A stretch of 64,000 nucleotides of DNA from Tetrapyrgos nigripes. Its lineage: Eukaryota; Basidiomycota; Agaricomycetes; Agaricales; Campanellaceae. The notes under the pieces are model-generated. The model was given only the letters and a program-made list of their open reading frames with translations, was not told where the DNA came from and did not search any database. Where the stretch lies: contig JAACJM010000280.1 in assembly GCA_013368315.1 (NCBI GenBank), positions 1-64,000 of the forward strand. Direction: 5' to 3'. Below, piece after piece: positions 31,493 through 43,260 of this stretch (within the stretch, counting starts at the first letter, position 1; each line of letters opens with the position of its first letter). Both the position numbers and the translations under genes were made by a program.

Positions 31493-32149
31493 ACACCAAA
31501 CAAGACTCAGACAGGACTTGGACAGTACAGATACGTATGTATCCCAAGGTTTCAGTGGACAGGCATCTCTACTGCCTGCATGCCTCTCGCTATTGTCATT
31601 GTCATCTTTCTTTCTCTCTCCATCATGACAGCCCAAAAGTTCCCCTCAGGAATGTATAATGTCAGGAGCGAAGCAAACTGCTGAAATTTTCAACGCTGAC
31701 ACCGGCTTTTACACGATAATGACCTGGACTGGACCAGGGGTATGTACTGGCTGTTGAGATGGGAGGTGAATGGAAGGTAGTGCAAGTGGGGATATAGGAC
31801 GACACAAACAGTGGACTCAGACTCGGACTCGTAGATATGCAGTCATGTGGTCGTACAGTCATGGACTAAAGACATGGACTGGAAGGAGTAGTCATGGACA
31901 AGAAATGGAGAGGTAGAGGTGGGTTTGGGGTTCCGGGATGCGCTGGAGCCTGGCAACACCACCAAACTGACAAAGTTGACGTACATCATAGTTGTAAGCG
32001 AAGGTGCTTCAGTTGAGGTGATGCCTTCAGCTCTACGTCTTCTGAACAGAGAACCACACGAAGGACGCCTCGTCGTGACAAGGACTGAGACTCTGACTCC
32101 CAGCTCAACAATGTGGGCTCGATGTGTGTGAAGGAAAAGACGAGACTGT

Positions 32150-34890
32150 TTGGACTCTGAAGGATGTCAAGAGCGTAATTTGGAACTGGTACAGAGAAGC
32201 CTGAAAGTGATAAGAGTTGGCGTTGGAGTTTCCACTATATGCGTATGCCAGATTACACCAACCACTGCAACGGTGCATGAAGAAACAGCGTTGAAAAAAC
32301 CATATGAAAAGAGAATAAAGAACAAACACGCCTATCCATCCTTGTTTTCCTGTTCTATTACAACGCCTATCTCCTGCTCTACCTGCTTCAAACCATTCTC
32401 CAAGTCCTGAGTGCAGCATGTTCTGACTTTGTGAGTCAGAAGTCACTCCTACCGACTGACTAAGAGCCAATTGGAACACGTACAGCGAAAGTACGCTTTA
32501 CGCACACGTGACTGCCAAAACCTCTTACCGTCAACGCCTAGAATGCAACGACCAACAGCCCTAACCACAAGATGTCGAAGCTTAGAACGAGTATTCCATC
32601 CAGTCTTTTATGCTCGACTTTAGCCTCCTCTACGGTCATCACAGCTGCAGTCTAAAACCGCATATGGACGTCCGCCGTTTGCGAGCTCAAGTCAGGCGGG
32701 TACCACGAATTAGTTTGAGATTGGAAATGGCGTGATGATCGAGTCGTTTGGATTTGAGGTTGAAGTCGGACGATTGAGAGGGGAAGGTGAGTTTGTCTGT
32801 GACAATATAGACAAATAACTGAGACAGTGACATCGTTCTAGGTCTGACTGTCCAGACTAATACTTAACTGATACAGTGACTCTCACCGTCCCGACTCCCT
32901 CCAACTACAACTGCACGTCCACGCGTTTTCCTCTTCCCCCTCCCATACACCCAGGATCCGTCAAGTGCCATCCAACATCCTCATCTTTCCTCTACAAAAC
33001 CATGTCCCCCCACGTTTCCCCATGCCGGACCCAACACCCCTTTTCCATTCACGCTCCCGCCCCTTATTCCTTTTCCTCCATTACCCTCTCTCTGTTCATT
33101 GATGACCAGTATACGTGTCAATGAACGTAGTAACACCGGTACATCATCTGCAACTCCCAGACTCACCCGGCTGTCAGTTTCGGATCCTGGATGACGGGTC
33201 TGGTGTGCGAGGTGTGGATATCCAGGTTTTTCGTGGGTTAATGGGTTAACATTTGGGACGGGACGACTCAGTTCGCAGATGCTGTTACCAACGTAGTCAT
33301 TGTGAGCCGTCCAGTTTTCGACGAGGCATATGTTCGTCTCAGGGTGACGTTTGGGTGCGTTTTGGGTCAATAGCCCAATGACAGAGATGTAGAGCGAAGA
33401 ATGAGGGAATGACAGAAAGCTGAAGCTGACGACGAGAGTACTAGGTGAGTTTGTATGTGTCCTCTTCGGTTGCTGTAGACTCAAACTCTTGCGCTACGTT
33501 CCGCATCTATGTAAAGTAATCTTCCACTTTTCCATCAATATCTACATTGTATTTCCTCCCTGCCTTTCCCGACCACGTCAACACCATCTTACATCCAGCC
33601 TTACCTCATACTACCAACAATATCGTCCTTCGTCTTTTCCCCTCCCAGTCTCTCATGGAAGCATCCAAGGGATTTAAGATACAGGATGGACGGTCCCGCG
33701 GGTCGTTTTCATGGAGCATCCATTGAAAGCATTAAAAGGGAAAAGAGCGAGGAGGGGAACGTAGGAAGAGTGGGGAAACAGAAGAACACCCATCAGGGGG
33801 GAGGGCTGACCTTAGGATAATGAGAGAGGGGAAGAAATGGAGGCAAGAGGCAAGGAAGGATTCGAGGAGGGGGAGGTTACGAGATTTGGAACTTGGAAGT
33901 GGACTGCGACTGGCGGGAAGGTGGGGAAGTGGGCTAGGCGACGAATGGGATCAGCGAGCCCAGGAAGGGCTAAGATGAGACGTGAAGTGAGGGATACGTG
34001 TGTGTGCGAGTGGATGGGGGAGAGGGGGAAGTGGGGAATGGCGCAATTGAAAAGAAGGATAGCTGGATTGTATAAGATTCTAGGTGAGTTCATCTGTCAT
34101 GAAACGCGTTCGCATGCTAACATATGATTATTACTATGAAGGATCTCAATATCCCTACGCCTCATATTCCATCCCCACTCTATGGGTTCGCCCAACCCTC
34201 TCCTCTTCTTCTCAATCAGCTTTCACCTCAATGATATTCTGTATCCTCCATCCGTTCTCACCGCTGGATAGCTTCACGGGATAACCCAAACCACTCCAAC
34301 TATTCAGGAGCCTTTTTTCCCGTTTCTGTCCTCACCTATGCCTCCACTCTCTTCCATCCGTCGTCTACTCCTCTCTTTCTCGCACTCGGCATGACTCGAT
34401 TAATGTTATTTAGTAGAAGGGAGACGGGTCGCTTAGTTGAGCTAAAGCTCTCGGTACGCGTTGTCTACCACTGATGCTGCTGAATGCTTATGGAGCATGC
34501 TGTACTTATTCTCGGCCCTGTTCCACTACGATGGGGATCCACCTATGCCATTCCGGACGGATAGGACATATACGAACACGGGTAATCGAATATACCAACT
34601 ATATATCTATTACTTATATCAGTACCCTTGAGGCTGTTTTGCAGACTCGAAGTACTCTAAGCGAGCAAATCTTTGGGGGGAACAGGGATATTCACGAGTT
34701 ACGTGGATTTGGACTATGCGACCTCTGCTCTTCATCCATCATTTATCATCTCTTCCATTTCCCAGTCTCATGAGTCCTGTATGTTTCTGACGCAGGCTCA
34801 AACTCCCAAGAATCAGAATAAACCGCCGAGGCGTGTCATCTCGCATTGCTTGTGACAACTGTCGGTGCCATCGTCGCAATTCATCTCAAC
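32150..34890. other. Region of short frames without a recognised gene
   Basis: Small frames on both strands, none with a known motif. A Gly/Arg/Trp-rich plus-strand frame at 33837-34090 ends at a good GTGAGT donor (RRIAGLYKIL), so it may be an exon of a basic protein, but no partner exon was found. A T/C-rich stretch lies at 32900-33080. Confidence 0.3.
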
Positions 34891-34899
34891 ATTGTAAAC

Positions 34900-36130
34900 G
34901 TCCAGTCGACACCGTTCAAATCGAAACCGCCCAAGCGATTACTAGAGAACTCGAAGATTGTCTTTTTTTTTGAAGTAAGCTATATCCTCTGAGCCATCGT
35001 TTACTTATGTGTATTTCTGACGGATAGCCTGCACTGATAGTGTATTTGTTCCTGGTTCGCAGTTCAATGAATCTGAAGCAAGTTGGCCGAAAGAGAGCCT
35101 TCCGGTTATTGTTTGGATCCACGGTGGGGGGCATGTCATGTTCTCTTTTTTCTTTCATCGCACTACTTATATTGAGTCTCCTGTTCAATTCAATTTGACC
35201 GACTTGATCCATCTGATCTACACGTACTCTCGCAGCTATCACCTAGGCAGCGCCTCCCGTGCTGGCTTCGCCACAGGTGGCTACGATGGTGAAGATATTC
35301 TTCAAATAGATGCTGGTCGAGAGGCTATTGTTGTAGGTATTCAATATCGTCTCGGCTTATTTGGATTTTTGGCGGGCAGCAAGTTGAAGGAACAGGGAGA
35401 TTTGAATGTTGGGTTGCGTGAGTGTTACTTCAGTATGACCAGTAATGGAGGAGGAGGTACTTGACCGCGTATGGCACTTTGCGTTGCAGTGGGTTCGAGA
35501 GCATGTAAGTCCAGATTCTTTGGACGTTTTGGTCCACATTGGCGTAAGTATTCTAATGTTTTGCATTATGTTAGATCTCCAAGTTCGCTGGCGATCCATC
35601 GCGTGTGGTCATCGGGGGAGAATCTGCTGGTGTGCTGCATTCCTTCAATCCTTCAATCCTTCAATCTTCCTTCTCTTTAATAATGTTTTTCGTGGCAACT
35701 TTTCAACTCATCTACCATCGACTTGGCAATCTTACACCACTCTCATCATTTAACTCGATGTCGAAGGTGCTGGATCCATACTTAATCATCTCACTGCAAA
35801 CGATGGACAAACTAGTCCTCCATTGTTCCACGGCGCTATGCCGAATTCTATGTATCTTCCTCTGATTTATCCCTATAATGATACGATGCCTGAGGTGAGT
35901 TATTGATTTGCTGTGGGGATGCCTTTGGTGTTTACTTGCAGATACGATAGACTATCTACTCTCTGGCCGCGCAAAAAACGAAGTAAGTCCAGGACAATAA
36001 TTGGTTCAGGGAGCGATATCGAGATTAAACTTACTACCATCATGTCCCCACCTCCAGCCTCTCAGATGCTCCGGATACGCTGACCTGCCTGCGTGGAACA
36101 GATATACTGTTCGTCCTATTCCCTGCAACC
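34900..36130 (+). pseudogene. Type B carboxylesterase/lipase pseudogene, 3'-truncated
   Basis: Exon pieces: LEDCLFF near 34950; FNESEASWPKESLPVIVWIHGGG (35063-35130; oxyanion-hole HGGG, ending at a GC-type donor); YHLGSASR to GLFGFLAGSKLKEQGD (35236-35417); FALQWVREH (35461 on); ISKFAGDPSRVVIGGESAG with the nucleophile Ser codon at 35623-35625; GAGSILNHLTANDGQTSPPL to 35894; and LSDAPDTLTCLRGTDI near 36060-36110. Family members are secreted or intracellular alpha/beta hydrolases acting on esters. Damage: the acceptor before 35461 is AC instead of AG, and the exon starting near 35942 has an early TAG. Homology stops where segmental block X begins at 36146, so the His of the triad is missing. 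Confidence 0.8.
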
Positions 36131-36145
36131 CATCCAACCATCTGT

Positions 36146-36680
36146 CGGCCATGCTTCAATTATACATAATGCTACGACACGATGCCCTCCCACCACGCTT
36201 CCAGCTTACGCTCGTTCTGGACGCTTTTGACCTCTTGTGCCCAAGAAGATGTCAAACGCCAACAACGAGACGGATGAAGCAACAAGGTTTCTGGACAGTC
36301 TGGGGTGCTTTGACGTCCTGCATTAAATTTGACGAGGTGTGCGGCATAGTCTCGTTTCAAGTTTGACCTGCTAATAAAGGTGGTGCCCTCTCTTCTTTGT
36401 AGACGAGTCCTTGTGGGTATGCTTATCTTGTCAATATGTCTCGTGTGCAGTCTCGGTTTTAGTCTCGGTTTTTCAACTTTCGTCGTGGTGGTCTCAGTTG
36501 TCGTACCAGCAGTGGCAGCTCGTTGCAAAGCCGGAAGTATCTTTTCTGAAACGATGCAGGGCTGGTAAGAGGCAGAGGGGAAAATAAATGAGGAGGAAGA
36601 GATCGGAATTCGGGCTCTGGGCACCGTGCTACGCTGGGAGAGATGCCAAAGGCTTCAACGAGCATGATGTCATAGGTGTC
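36146..36680. repeat. Segment X, second copy, joined to the esterase
   Basis: Matches 19780-20320 and 39078-39620 but is more diverged than those two are from each other. Its left edge coincides with the end of esterase homology. Confidence 0.75.
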
Positions 36681-36689
36681 TTGAGACGG

Positions 36690-37157
36690 TGATGTATTTA
36701 ATTTCAAAGGCCGGACAAATGTGCATTTTGTATTTGACCACTAGATCGTAAACTCAGAAGAGAATATTACTCACAAAGATCTACGAAATTGAAAAAGAGA
36801 TTACTTTGACAACTGTGGTGCCCTGTGAATAGGGGCTACCAGCCGGATTACTCATGCCGCGCTGGGCACAAAACAATTTATGAGTTCTCTCTTTTTCTTT
36901 TTCTTTCTTTCCTCTCGCGGATTTTTCTGGACGAAATACCGTGCATAAACCTAGCTGTGATGTACTCTGTCGTCAGGTGAGACGACAACTGTCGAGCACT
37001 GCCGAGCACAGCTTCGTTCCTTACGAGGCTCACTGTCTGATGACTAGCTCCTTGTGGTTGAAGATGAGGTCAGAGAGGATGATTAGACTTGTGAGGACGT
37101 TCAGCAGAGGTTGTACAGGATGGTCCTATAGATGGGTAACCTTGAGCATGAATTCAA
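36690..37157. repeat. Spacer W between segment X and the NLR leader
   Basis: Diverged copy of 20340-20682, with shared words such as TTCCTTACGAGGCT and GAGCATGAATTCA. It shows that the order X-W-NLR leader existed before the duplication. No gene. Confidence 0.6.
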
Positions 37158-37405
37158 TGAGCTTCTTCAATACCGCTGCCAGAAGTCGAGTCAAGGGCCA
37201 GCTGATCAATTCATTCTGCTCAGCAATCTATTCATAGTAAGAACAGCCTGCTGACCTCCTTCTCTTCACCGTCAACATCCCAGCCTCGAGGCTTCCGTCA
37301 GTGCAGATCCGTCCCCTCACCGTCCCCTCACCGTCCCCTCTCCCAAGTTTTCATTCCTATGAAAAAACAATTTCAGAAGCTTCGAGATCGGTCCAGTCGC
37401 ACGCA
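37158..37405 (+). pseudogene. NLR leader and first codons, truncated copy 2
   Basis: Same content as 14706-14938: ATG, six A, 16-residue NLR start, then a join to the unknown minus-strand gene fragment. Confidence 0.8.
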
Positions 37406-37624
37406 GGTAATAAACTCCTCCTCCTCCTCCGTAATTAACTGTGCCGGTAAAGTTCTCGTTACCGAGACCAGCGGTAGGAGCGACTCCGGCAGCGTAGACT
37501 CGAGAACAGACGGGGAAGTCTCCGATAGTTTGGTTTCGTTAGCCATATTCTTAGGTTCAGCTGAAAAGCAGGCGAGGGCGGAAAGTTTGGTGTTGGCGTC
37601 GCCGTACTGGTCGTTGTAGCTCAT
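37406..37624 (-). pseudogene. N-terminal fragment of an unrecognised gene (copy B)
   Basis: Near-identical to 15158-14939, ATG at 37624-37622, reading MSYNDQYGDANTKLSALA. One Ser-to-Pro replacement and a small indel in the Glu run separate the copies. Confidence 0.5.
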
Positions 37625-38142
37625 TTTAGCGGGGGGGGCTATGACGTGTAGGATCTTATCATGCAAAATACGATACAATTGATTTAATATGTTCTATGTG
37701 CATGTAAGTTATGAAGAGAGAGAGAGAGAGAAAGAACGAGATCGTGAGTGTAGTAAATGAGCGATGACGAACGCAAAGGAAAGTAAAACGTAGTAGGTAG
37801 CAGGTAGCATCGACGAAAAGACAAACAAAGAAGAGATAGCGTGGAATGTTCCTGACGACGACATCTAAGTAAATTTATAGCTAGCTAGTCATGAGAACAA
37901 GTCAAAGCTGGGATTGGAGTCAACACAGTAACACAATCAGCACGGACAGACAGACAGATACGGACACAGACACAGCGTCAACGTGGACGTCGTAACTTAG
38001 CGTAGGATGAACGTGGGATAGGGATAAGATAGAAGGATAGAAGGCTACAGATACATACGAAATACAGTACAGTTACTTGTACAGTTGGGTTTGTTCAAGT
38101 TGTACAAATGTAACGAGACTTGGACTTGATACTTGATTACGT

Positions 38143-38346
38143 TTATGCTTTGCCTTTGGGTGCTGTTTTACTGAAGAGCTTGGCTTTCTCGATGGCGGCG
38201 GCACCTGTGAAGACGGGGGAGATAAGTACCAGATTAAAAATAAATAAAAAGAAAAAGAAGTGACGAAGGCGACTCACTTTCTTGCGCAAGTTTCTTCTTG
38301 TAGTCGACGATGCTGATACCCTCTTTGGTAAGGTTGCGGATTTTCT
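38143..38346 (-). pseudogene. ABC-F 3' exons, copy B, truncated by deletion
   Basis: Last exon 38204-38143 and part of the preceding exon 38346-38278 (KKIRNLTKEGISIVDYKKKL). Upstream exons are removed by the junction at 38346, which fuses the coding sequence to DNA matching 19026 onward. Confidence 0.85.
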
Positions 38347-38443
38347 GGTATGGATTTCTGGTGGACAGAGGGAAGAAGGGAGTGACGTGATGACTTCCGA
38401 CGCGTTTGTTTGGTCGTGTTGAGATCAAACGTTTTCGCCTACC

Positions 38444-38839
38444 ATGTACCGCGCCAACTACTTACTCTCCAGGCTCATGCAATCGGACTTAGCGTTAGCC
38501 AAGGATTATGATATATGTGACATTCTCGACGTACTTGCGGATTTTATTCTGGAACTTTATACACCACCGTTTGGATGGGACCTTCTCTACCGGTTTCCGA
38601 GGTTGTTATTGACAGCGAACGCGTCTCCGACTGCCGCAGCGCCTTCAGACGTTCTCTGGGACGAAGCTCTCCAACCCAAGACATATGCACCGACTGGTTT
38701 CACATGGGACGGGTACCTCTCAGGCATCGTTTTCGGGGTTTACTGGAACTGTGTACTCGTTGGTTGGCGGCCTGGTGGAGTTCTGGGTGGTTGTGCGTTG
38801 GCGACACCATGTCCTCCATATATATGTGTAGCATTGTAG
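38444..38839 (+). CDS. Unrecognised conserved ORF, copy B
   Basis: 131 codons, the longer version of the ORF at 19192. After the shared 105 residues this copy reads through (WRPGGVLGGCALATPC) to a stop. Because the tail follows an indel relative to copy A, the native C-terminus is uncertain. Confidence 0.4.
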   Translation: MYRANYLLSRLMQSDLALAKDYDICDILDVLADFILELYTPPFGWDLLYRFPRLLLTANASPTAAAPSDVLWDEALQPKTYAPTGFTWDGYLSGIVFGVYWNCVLVGWRPGGVLGGCALATPCPPYICVAL

Positions 38840-39077
38840 CCTCATATCCCAGCTTTATAACAACCATGGGTTGAAGAGGAGGGAGTGTTTTGGGTTGCTT
38901 GCGAGGTCGAGGACAATTTCTGGATGGTTGTCAACGTATGTCATTTCTTATCCTCTCTTCACTCGCTCTTTGACTGACTGCGAGGTTTTTTACAGATTTT
39001 TCACCCCCTGACATATATATTTCTCAGACACGACCAACTTTCGTCTCTTCTTCCAACTGTGTTCGTCATATTCTCTG

Positions 39078-39620
39078 TCGGCCATGCTTCAATTATACAC
39101 TATGTTGCGACATGATATCCTCCTCCCACCACGCTTCCAGGTCACGCTCGTCGTTCGTTCTGGACGCTTTTGACCTCTTTTACAGTGCTCAAGAAGAGGT
39201 CAAACCCCGACAACGAGACAGATGAAGCAACAAGGTTCCTGGACAGTCAGGGGTACTTTGACGCCCTGCATTCAGTTTGACAAGGTGTGCGGCATAACTT
39301 CTCCATTCAAGGTACCGGTGTTGGCCTCTCTTCTTTGTAGACGAGTCCTCGTGGGTCGTATCACTGTGGCTGTTCGTGCTTATCTTGTCAATATCTCTCG
39401 TGTGCAGTCTCGGTTTTAGTCTTGGTTTTTCAACTTTCGTCGTGTACCGGCAGCAGCAGCTCGTTGCAAAGCCGGAAGTATTGTTTCCGAAACGATGCAG
39501 GGTTGGAAAGAGGCAGAGGGGAAAGTAAAGATATCGGAATTCGGGCCCTGGGCACCGTGTTACGCTGAGGAAGGATGTCAAAGACTTCAACGAGGCTCGG
39601 TGATCATATTCTCCCGCTTC
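39078..39620. repeat. Segment X, third copy
   Basis: Near-identical to 19780-20320, including the minus-strand frame KPRLKPRLHTRDIDK. Confidence 0.8.
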
Positions 39621-39663
39621 TGTTGCTGTAAATAGCGGTCTATGTTTTCTAACAGAGTTTTCA

Positions 39664-40321
39664 CGCCGAAAGGACGTTTCTATCGGCTCGACGGATAGGC
39701 GAGCAAATAGTTGTACGAAAGTAGGATATATTTGTAATCTAGATATATGTACAAATAAATGATATATTCGGACTCTGAATCTTTGTACAGAAAGTACATA
39801 CATTTGGAGACCTTTAATTACACCTGATAAGTACACGAAAAGATGGCACATGTGATGTATAGAAAGAAGTACAAAAAGACTGTCTAATTTGTACAACTAT
39901 TGAAGCAAAAGAAAGATGGTCTATTGCTCACACGGAATTGAGTCCAGAAATGCTGTATATCTGGGCTTCAGATATAGGCACAGATAGGAGTCTGAATAGA
40001 CCAACTATCTAAAGTTCAGATAGGTCGGTTGATAGATGATATTTTGAGAGACAGAATAGGACGCAGGTGCGTCAGTGGCTTGACGCAGTCGCGTCTCCAA
40101 CGCGTTCACGGCGAAACGTCTCTGCGTGCAAGAATATAGTAATGTGAGTACTTCATGTATTTTCTTTTTGAAGGATGAGAGTGTGTGAGTAAAAGCAGTT
40201 ACACCGGCTTTGCGTGTCCTCGTACGTCTATATTAATGATGAACGCCTTCATAGCTTCTATTCTTGACCCCCATCCCTGATTTCATCCTACATACCCAAC
40301 AGTATGGAAAGCCGGAAGGCC
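39664..40321. other. Intergenic AT-rich stretch
   Basis: No gene supported. Two similar words, TTCACGCCGAAAGGACGTTTC (39660) and TTCACGGCGAAACGTC (40105), resemble the tips of the small element at 41217-41349 (TCACGCCGAAAA), so 39660-40120 may be another degenerate member. Confidence 0.35.
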
Positions 40322-40329
40322 CTCACTTT

Positions 40330-41012
40330 TAGTGAACAAAAAGTCCGGTTCAGTCCGGTTCAGCGCCAAATTTCTTGAACGCTGAACTGGACCTTGCGTC
40401 CGGTCCAGAAATTCTCTGAACTTTGGACCGGACTTCACGTCCGCTGAACTTCGGTCCGGTTCAAGTTCAAGTAAGGTCCGGACGCGTCCGAAGGTTTTCT
40501 ATCTCCGAGATAGCCGAATGGATTTCTCTTACCAAGATAGCAATAGTCTGGTAAACCAGACTGACGATACACACTTTACGGTGTGTATGTAGCCTGGAAA
40601 AATAATATGAATAGCGTTGCACCAGTAAAAAGTTATGAGGTAATCAAAAAATATTCACATCTACCTTTTCCCAGTATTTTTGTCGCTACTTGTTACAACT
40701 CCGTAGATTTTGTTTGTCATATGGTATTCCTCAATGTATTTACGGCTGAATACCAAAAATCGTGACCGAAAAAACATCAAAAAAAATCAAGCCCTGACAA
40801 CCAAATTCTGGTCAGAAATGTATTACAAGTGCAGCACGTCCGGACGCGTTCGGACGCGCCCAAACGCGTCCAGTAAATTTCAGAATTTGCTGGACCGCGG
40901 ACTGAACCTATGGTCCGGTTCACAAAATTCTTGAACTTTGAACCGGACTTTCCGTCCAGTCCAGTAAAGTTCGGTTCGGACCAAAGTCCGGGACCGGACT
41001 TTTTGTTCACTA
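40330..41012. mobile_element. hAT-type non-autonomous element 2
   Basis: 683 bp with perfect 20-bp inverted ends TAGTGAACAAAAAGTCCGGT and an exact 8-bp duplication CTCACTTT (40322-40329 and 41013-41020). GTCCGGTTC- and ACGCGTCCG-type words cluster near both ends, as expected of subterminal transposase sites. Non-coding. Confidence 0.9.
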
Positions 41013-41216
41013 CTCACTTTAAGCGAGATAGATTTTGATTTCTGACGCTGAGACCCCGGGCACAGCCATTTTGGAAATCAGTCAATAATAATAATACATT
41101 TATACATAGGTGCACAGTTTGGACTGGAGTGCACTCCTGAAGCAAGTTGACTGAGTCTAGAGTTGATAAGAGTGCAGTAGTTCTAATAGAAAGTGCATGG
41201 AAACGCTGGGCAGAAA

Positions 41217-41349
41217 TCACGCCGAAAAGACAAAAATATCCGCTAGACGGATAGATCACATCACTATTACTGATATAAGATATATATGTAAACAAGTGTG
41301 TTTCTGTACGCCTTTCTGCCGAGCGGATATTTTTGTATTTTCAGCGTGA
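41217..41349. mobile_element. Short inverted-repeat element
   Basis: 133 bp whose ends TCACGCCGAAAAGACAAAAA and (inverted) TCACGCTGAAAATACAAAAA match, followed on both sides by TATCCGCT. No target duplication was identified. Foldback/MITE-like. Confidence 0.55.
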
Positions 41350-41798
41350 ATGGCCTTGCGATACACGTGGTGTCGGTGGTCCAATATAGACATTCACCAA
41401 CTTCATAAGTCGAATAATGATCGCGACTGTAATGGAATGACCGGTTGTAAGCATCTTGTATTCTGTTTCTTTGAGTTTCCTATGTCTCGATCTACCATAC
41501 TTACAATGTAATTGATGCTTCGGGCAGCCATTTCTCCTCCTTTCTTTCCTTTTCTATGGCATTCTAATAAATGTTCCCTTCTATTCTAGATACTTCTAAT
41601 GACTCATAGCTTAAGTATATAAGTATCTTGGTATGTACCCCTGTAATGACCTTTACTGCCTCGCAATACACACCTGTGCTTCAATCTTACTTCTTGACTG
41701 ATCATAAGCTGGCATCCTTAGTAACACGCAAGCTTGCTTAGTGTGCTGTTTCTCGACCTTGACTGACCACCAGCATGCTCACCAAGTGCTCGGGAACC

Positions 41799-42522
41799 CG
41801 GTCTATGTAATTTTGCGTTTACACCGTGCGTTTCATGTAAACGCGAGCGTCTACATTTTTGCGTTTTGCATTTACACTTGGCTCACTTTTGCGTTTACAT
41901 CGTGCATTTCATACCATCCAGGCCAAGGTAGACTGATTGAAGATGGCCAACCTGAATTCAATAAGTAGTTACTTATGTAGAATCTAATCAGTAAATATCC
42001 TTTGTGATTTGACCTGTCTCAAACATAGCCTTGCATCTAAATACAACTTAGAAATGGGTTCTTAGTGTTCCAGAAAGCCATCCCAGTATTATATCATGTG
42101 TATAATGTACAGACTTCACTCCCAAGCTAGTGACTTCAGACTTGTAGCTTTAGATTTTCAGATATAAGCAAGAAACACTCTTGAACCAAGTATATGCTGA
42201 TCAAAATTCCATCAAATATACTTTATTATTACTCAAACTTTCAAAAATTGTTGTGAACGCAAATTTTGAAACGCTAGACGCGCGGTAAACGCACGTGTAA
42301 ACGCAAAGTAAACGCAAAGTAAACGCTAGCGTCTATATCAACGCAAATTGTAGACGCTAGTGTTTACTTTGCGTTTACATGACGTTCCACTTGCGTTTAC
42401 ATAGCGTTTACGCACTGTCATTTTCCACAGCCTAGCCATCATAAAATGGCTGCGATAGCCGCAACATCCAATAACTTTCCCACGCGTCTCGAATGAAGTT
42501 GTTGCTCCTAGCGGATTCATTT
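41799..42522 (+). mobile_element. Mutator-like MITE family M, copy 1 (3'-truncated)
   Basis: Starts CGGTCTATGTAATTTTGCG and carries many GCGTTTAC/GTAAACGC words at its left end and again near 42240-42420. It ends at TAGCGGATTC without the right arm seen in copies 4 and 5. Confidence 0.75.
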
Positions 42523-42860
42523 CTCGGTAATGCGAAAGCTTGCCTTGATTTAAGTACCTTTTTCTCACTACTGATTATCTTAGAGTATCCTGAACCCGAA
42601 CCAAACCCGTGGTTCCCACTGGTTTGGTTCTTTACAGCAATGTGAATTGACAAGGATAGACACACAATTGCATATTGAACAGAGGAGTGCACATTGGATC
42701 TTGGTATAGCAGTAAAGCACATATCGGAGAGAGGAGTGCATATGAGATTTGAGATTCTAAGTCTAAGTCTAAATAAATATTGAAGTATAGTATAGAGGTA
42801 CATTTAAGTATCATTGACCAGGTCTGTGAGCGCATCAAATGCCTTCCGCTTCTCCTCAGC

Positions 42861-43260
42861 ACTTGTTTCTCAAGGCTACCAAGCCTCGAAACTACCCTTT
42901 TGGAGTTACAGTATATGTATGTGCTTCCTTTGTAGTCGCGCGCTTCTTGCCAATTTATGCTTCGAGGAGCCTCGAAACTACCCTTCTTCTATACTGGTAC
43001 ATGTGCTTCGCTTGCTTCGAGGCTACCAAGCCTCGAAACTACCTGTTTGAAATTACAGTATATGTATGTGCTTCCTTTGTAGTTACATGCTTCTTACTGC
43101 TTTGTATCTTACCACTTTATACTTATGTGCTTCTTACCACTTTGTAGGGGGTTGTACTATGTATGTGCTTTGTATGTGCTTTTCACCACTTTTTTATGTA
43201 CCGCTTTGTGCTTTGTACATGCTTTTTACCGCTTTGTACTTCAACTACGTGCTTTGAGGC
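42861..43260. repeat. Direct repeats around CTACCAAGCCTCGAAACTACC
   Basis: The 21-bp core named here occurs near 42876 and 43022, each followed by the same sequence (TTACAGTATATGTATGTGCTTCC, positions about 42903 and 43055). After this come irregular TTTGTACATGCTT words. No gene. Confidence 0.6.

Larger units (their letters stand above)
37158..39663. repeat. Segmental duplication copy B
   Basis: Collinear with 14706-20345 but with the interval matching 15881-19025 absent at the junction 38346. It ends at 39663, where sequence after GAGTTTT diverges from copy A. Confidence 0.9.

Noticed and set aside
31560..31684. Start of a secreted or lectin-like gene (MTAQKFPSGMYNVRSE) on the plus strand
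   Set aside because: Only about 16 residues resemble anything; the frame stops at once and no continuing exon was found.
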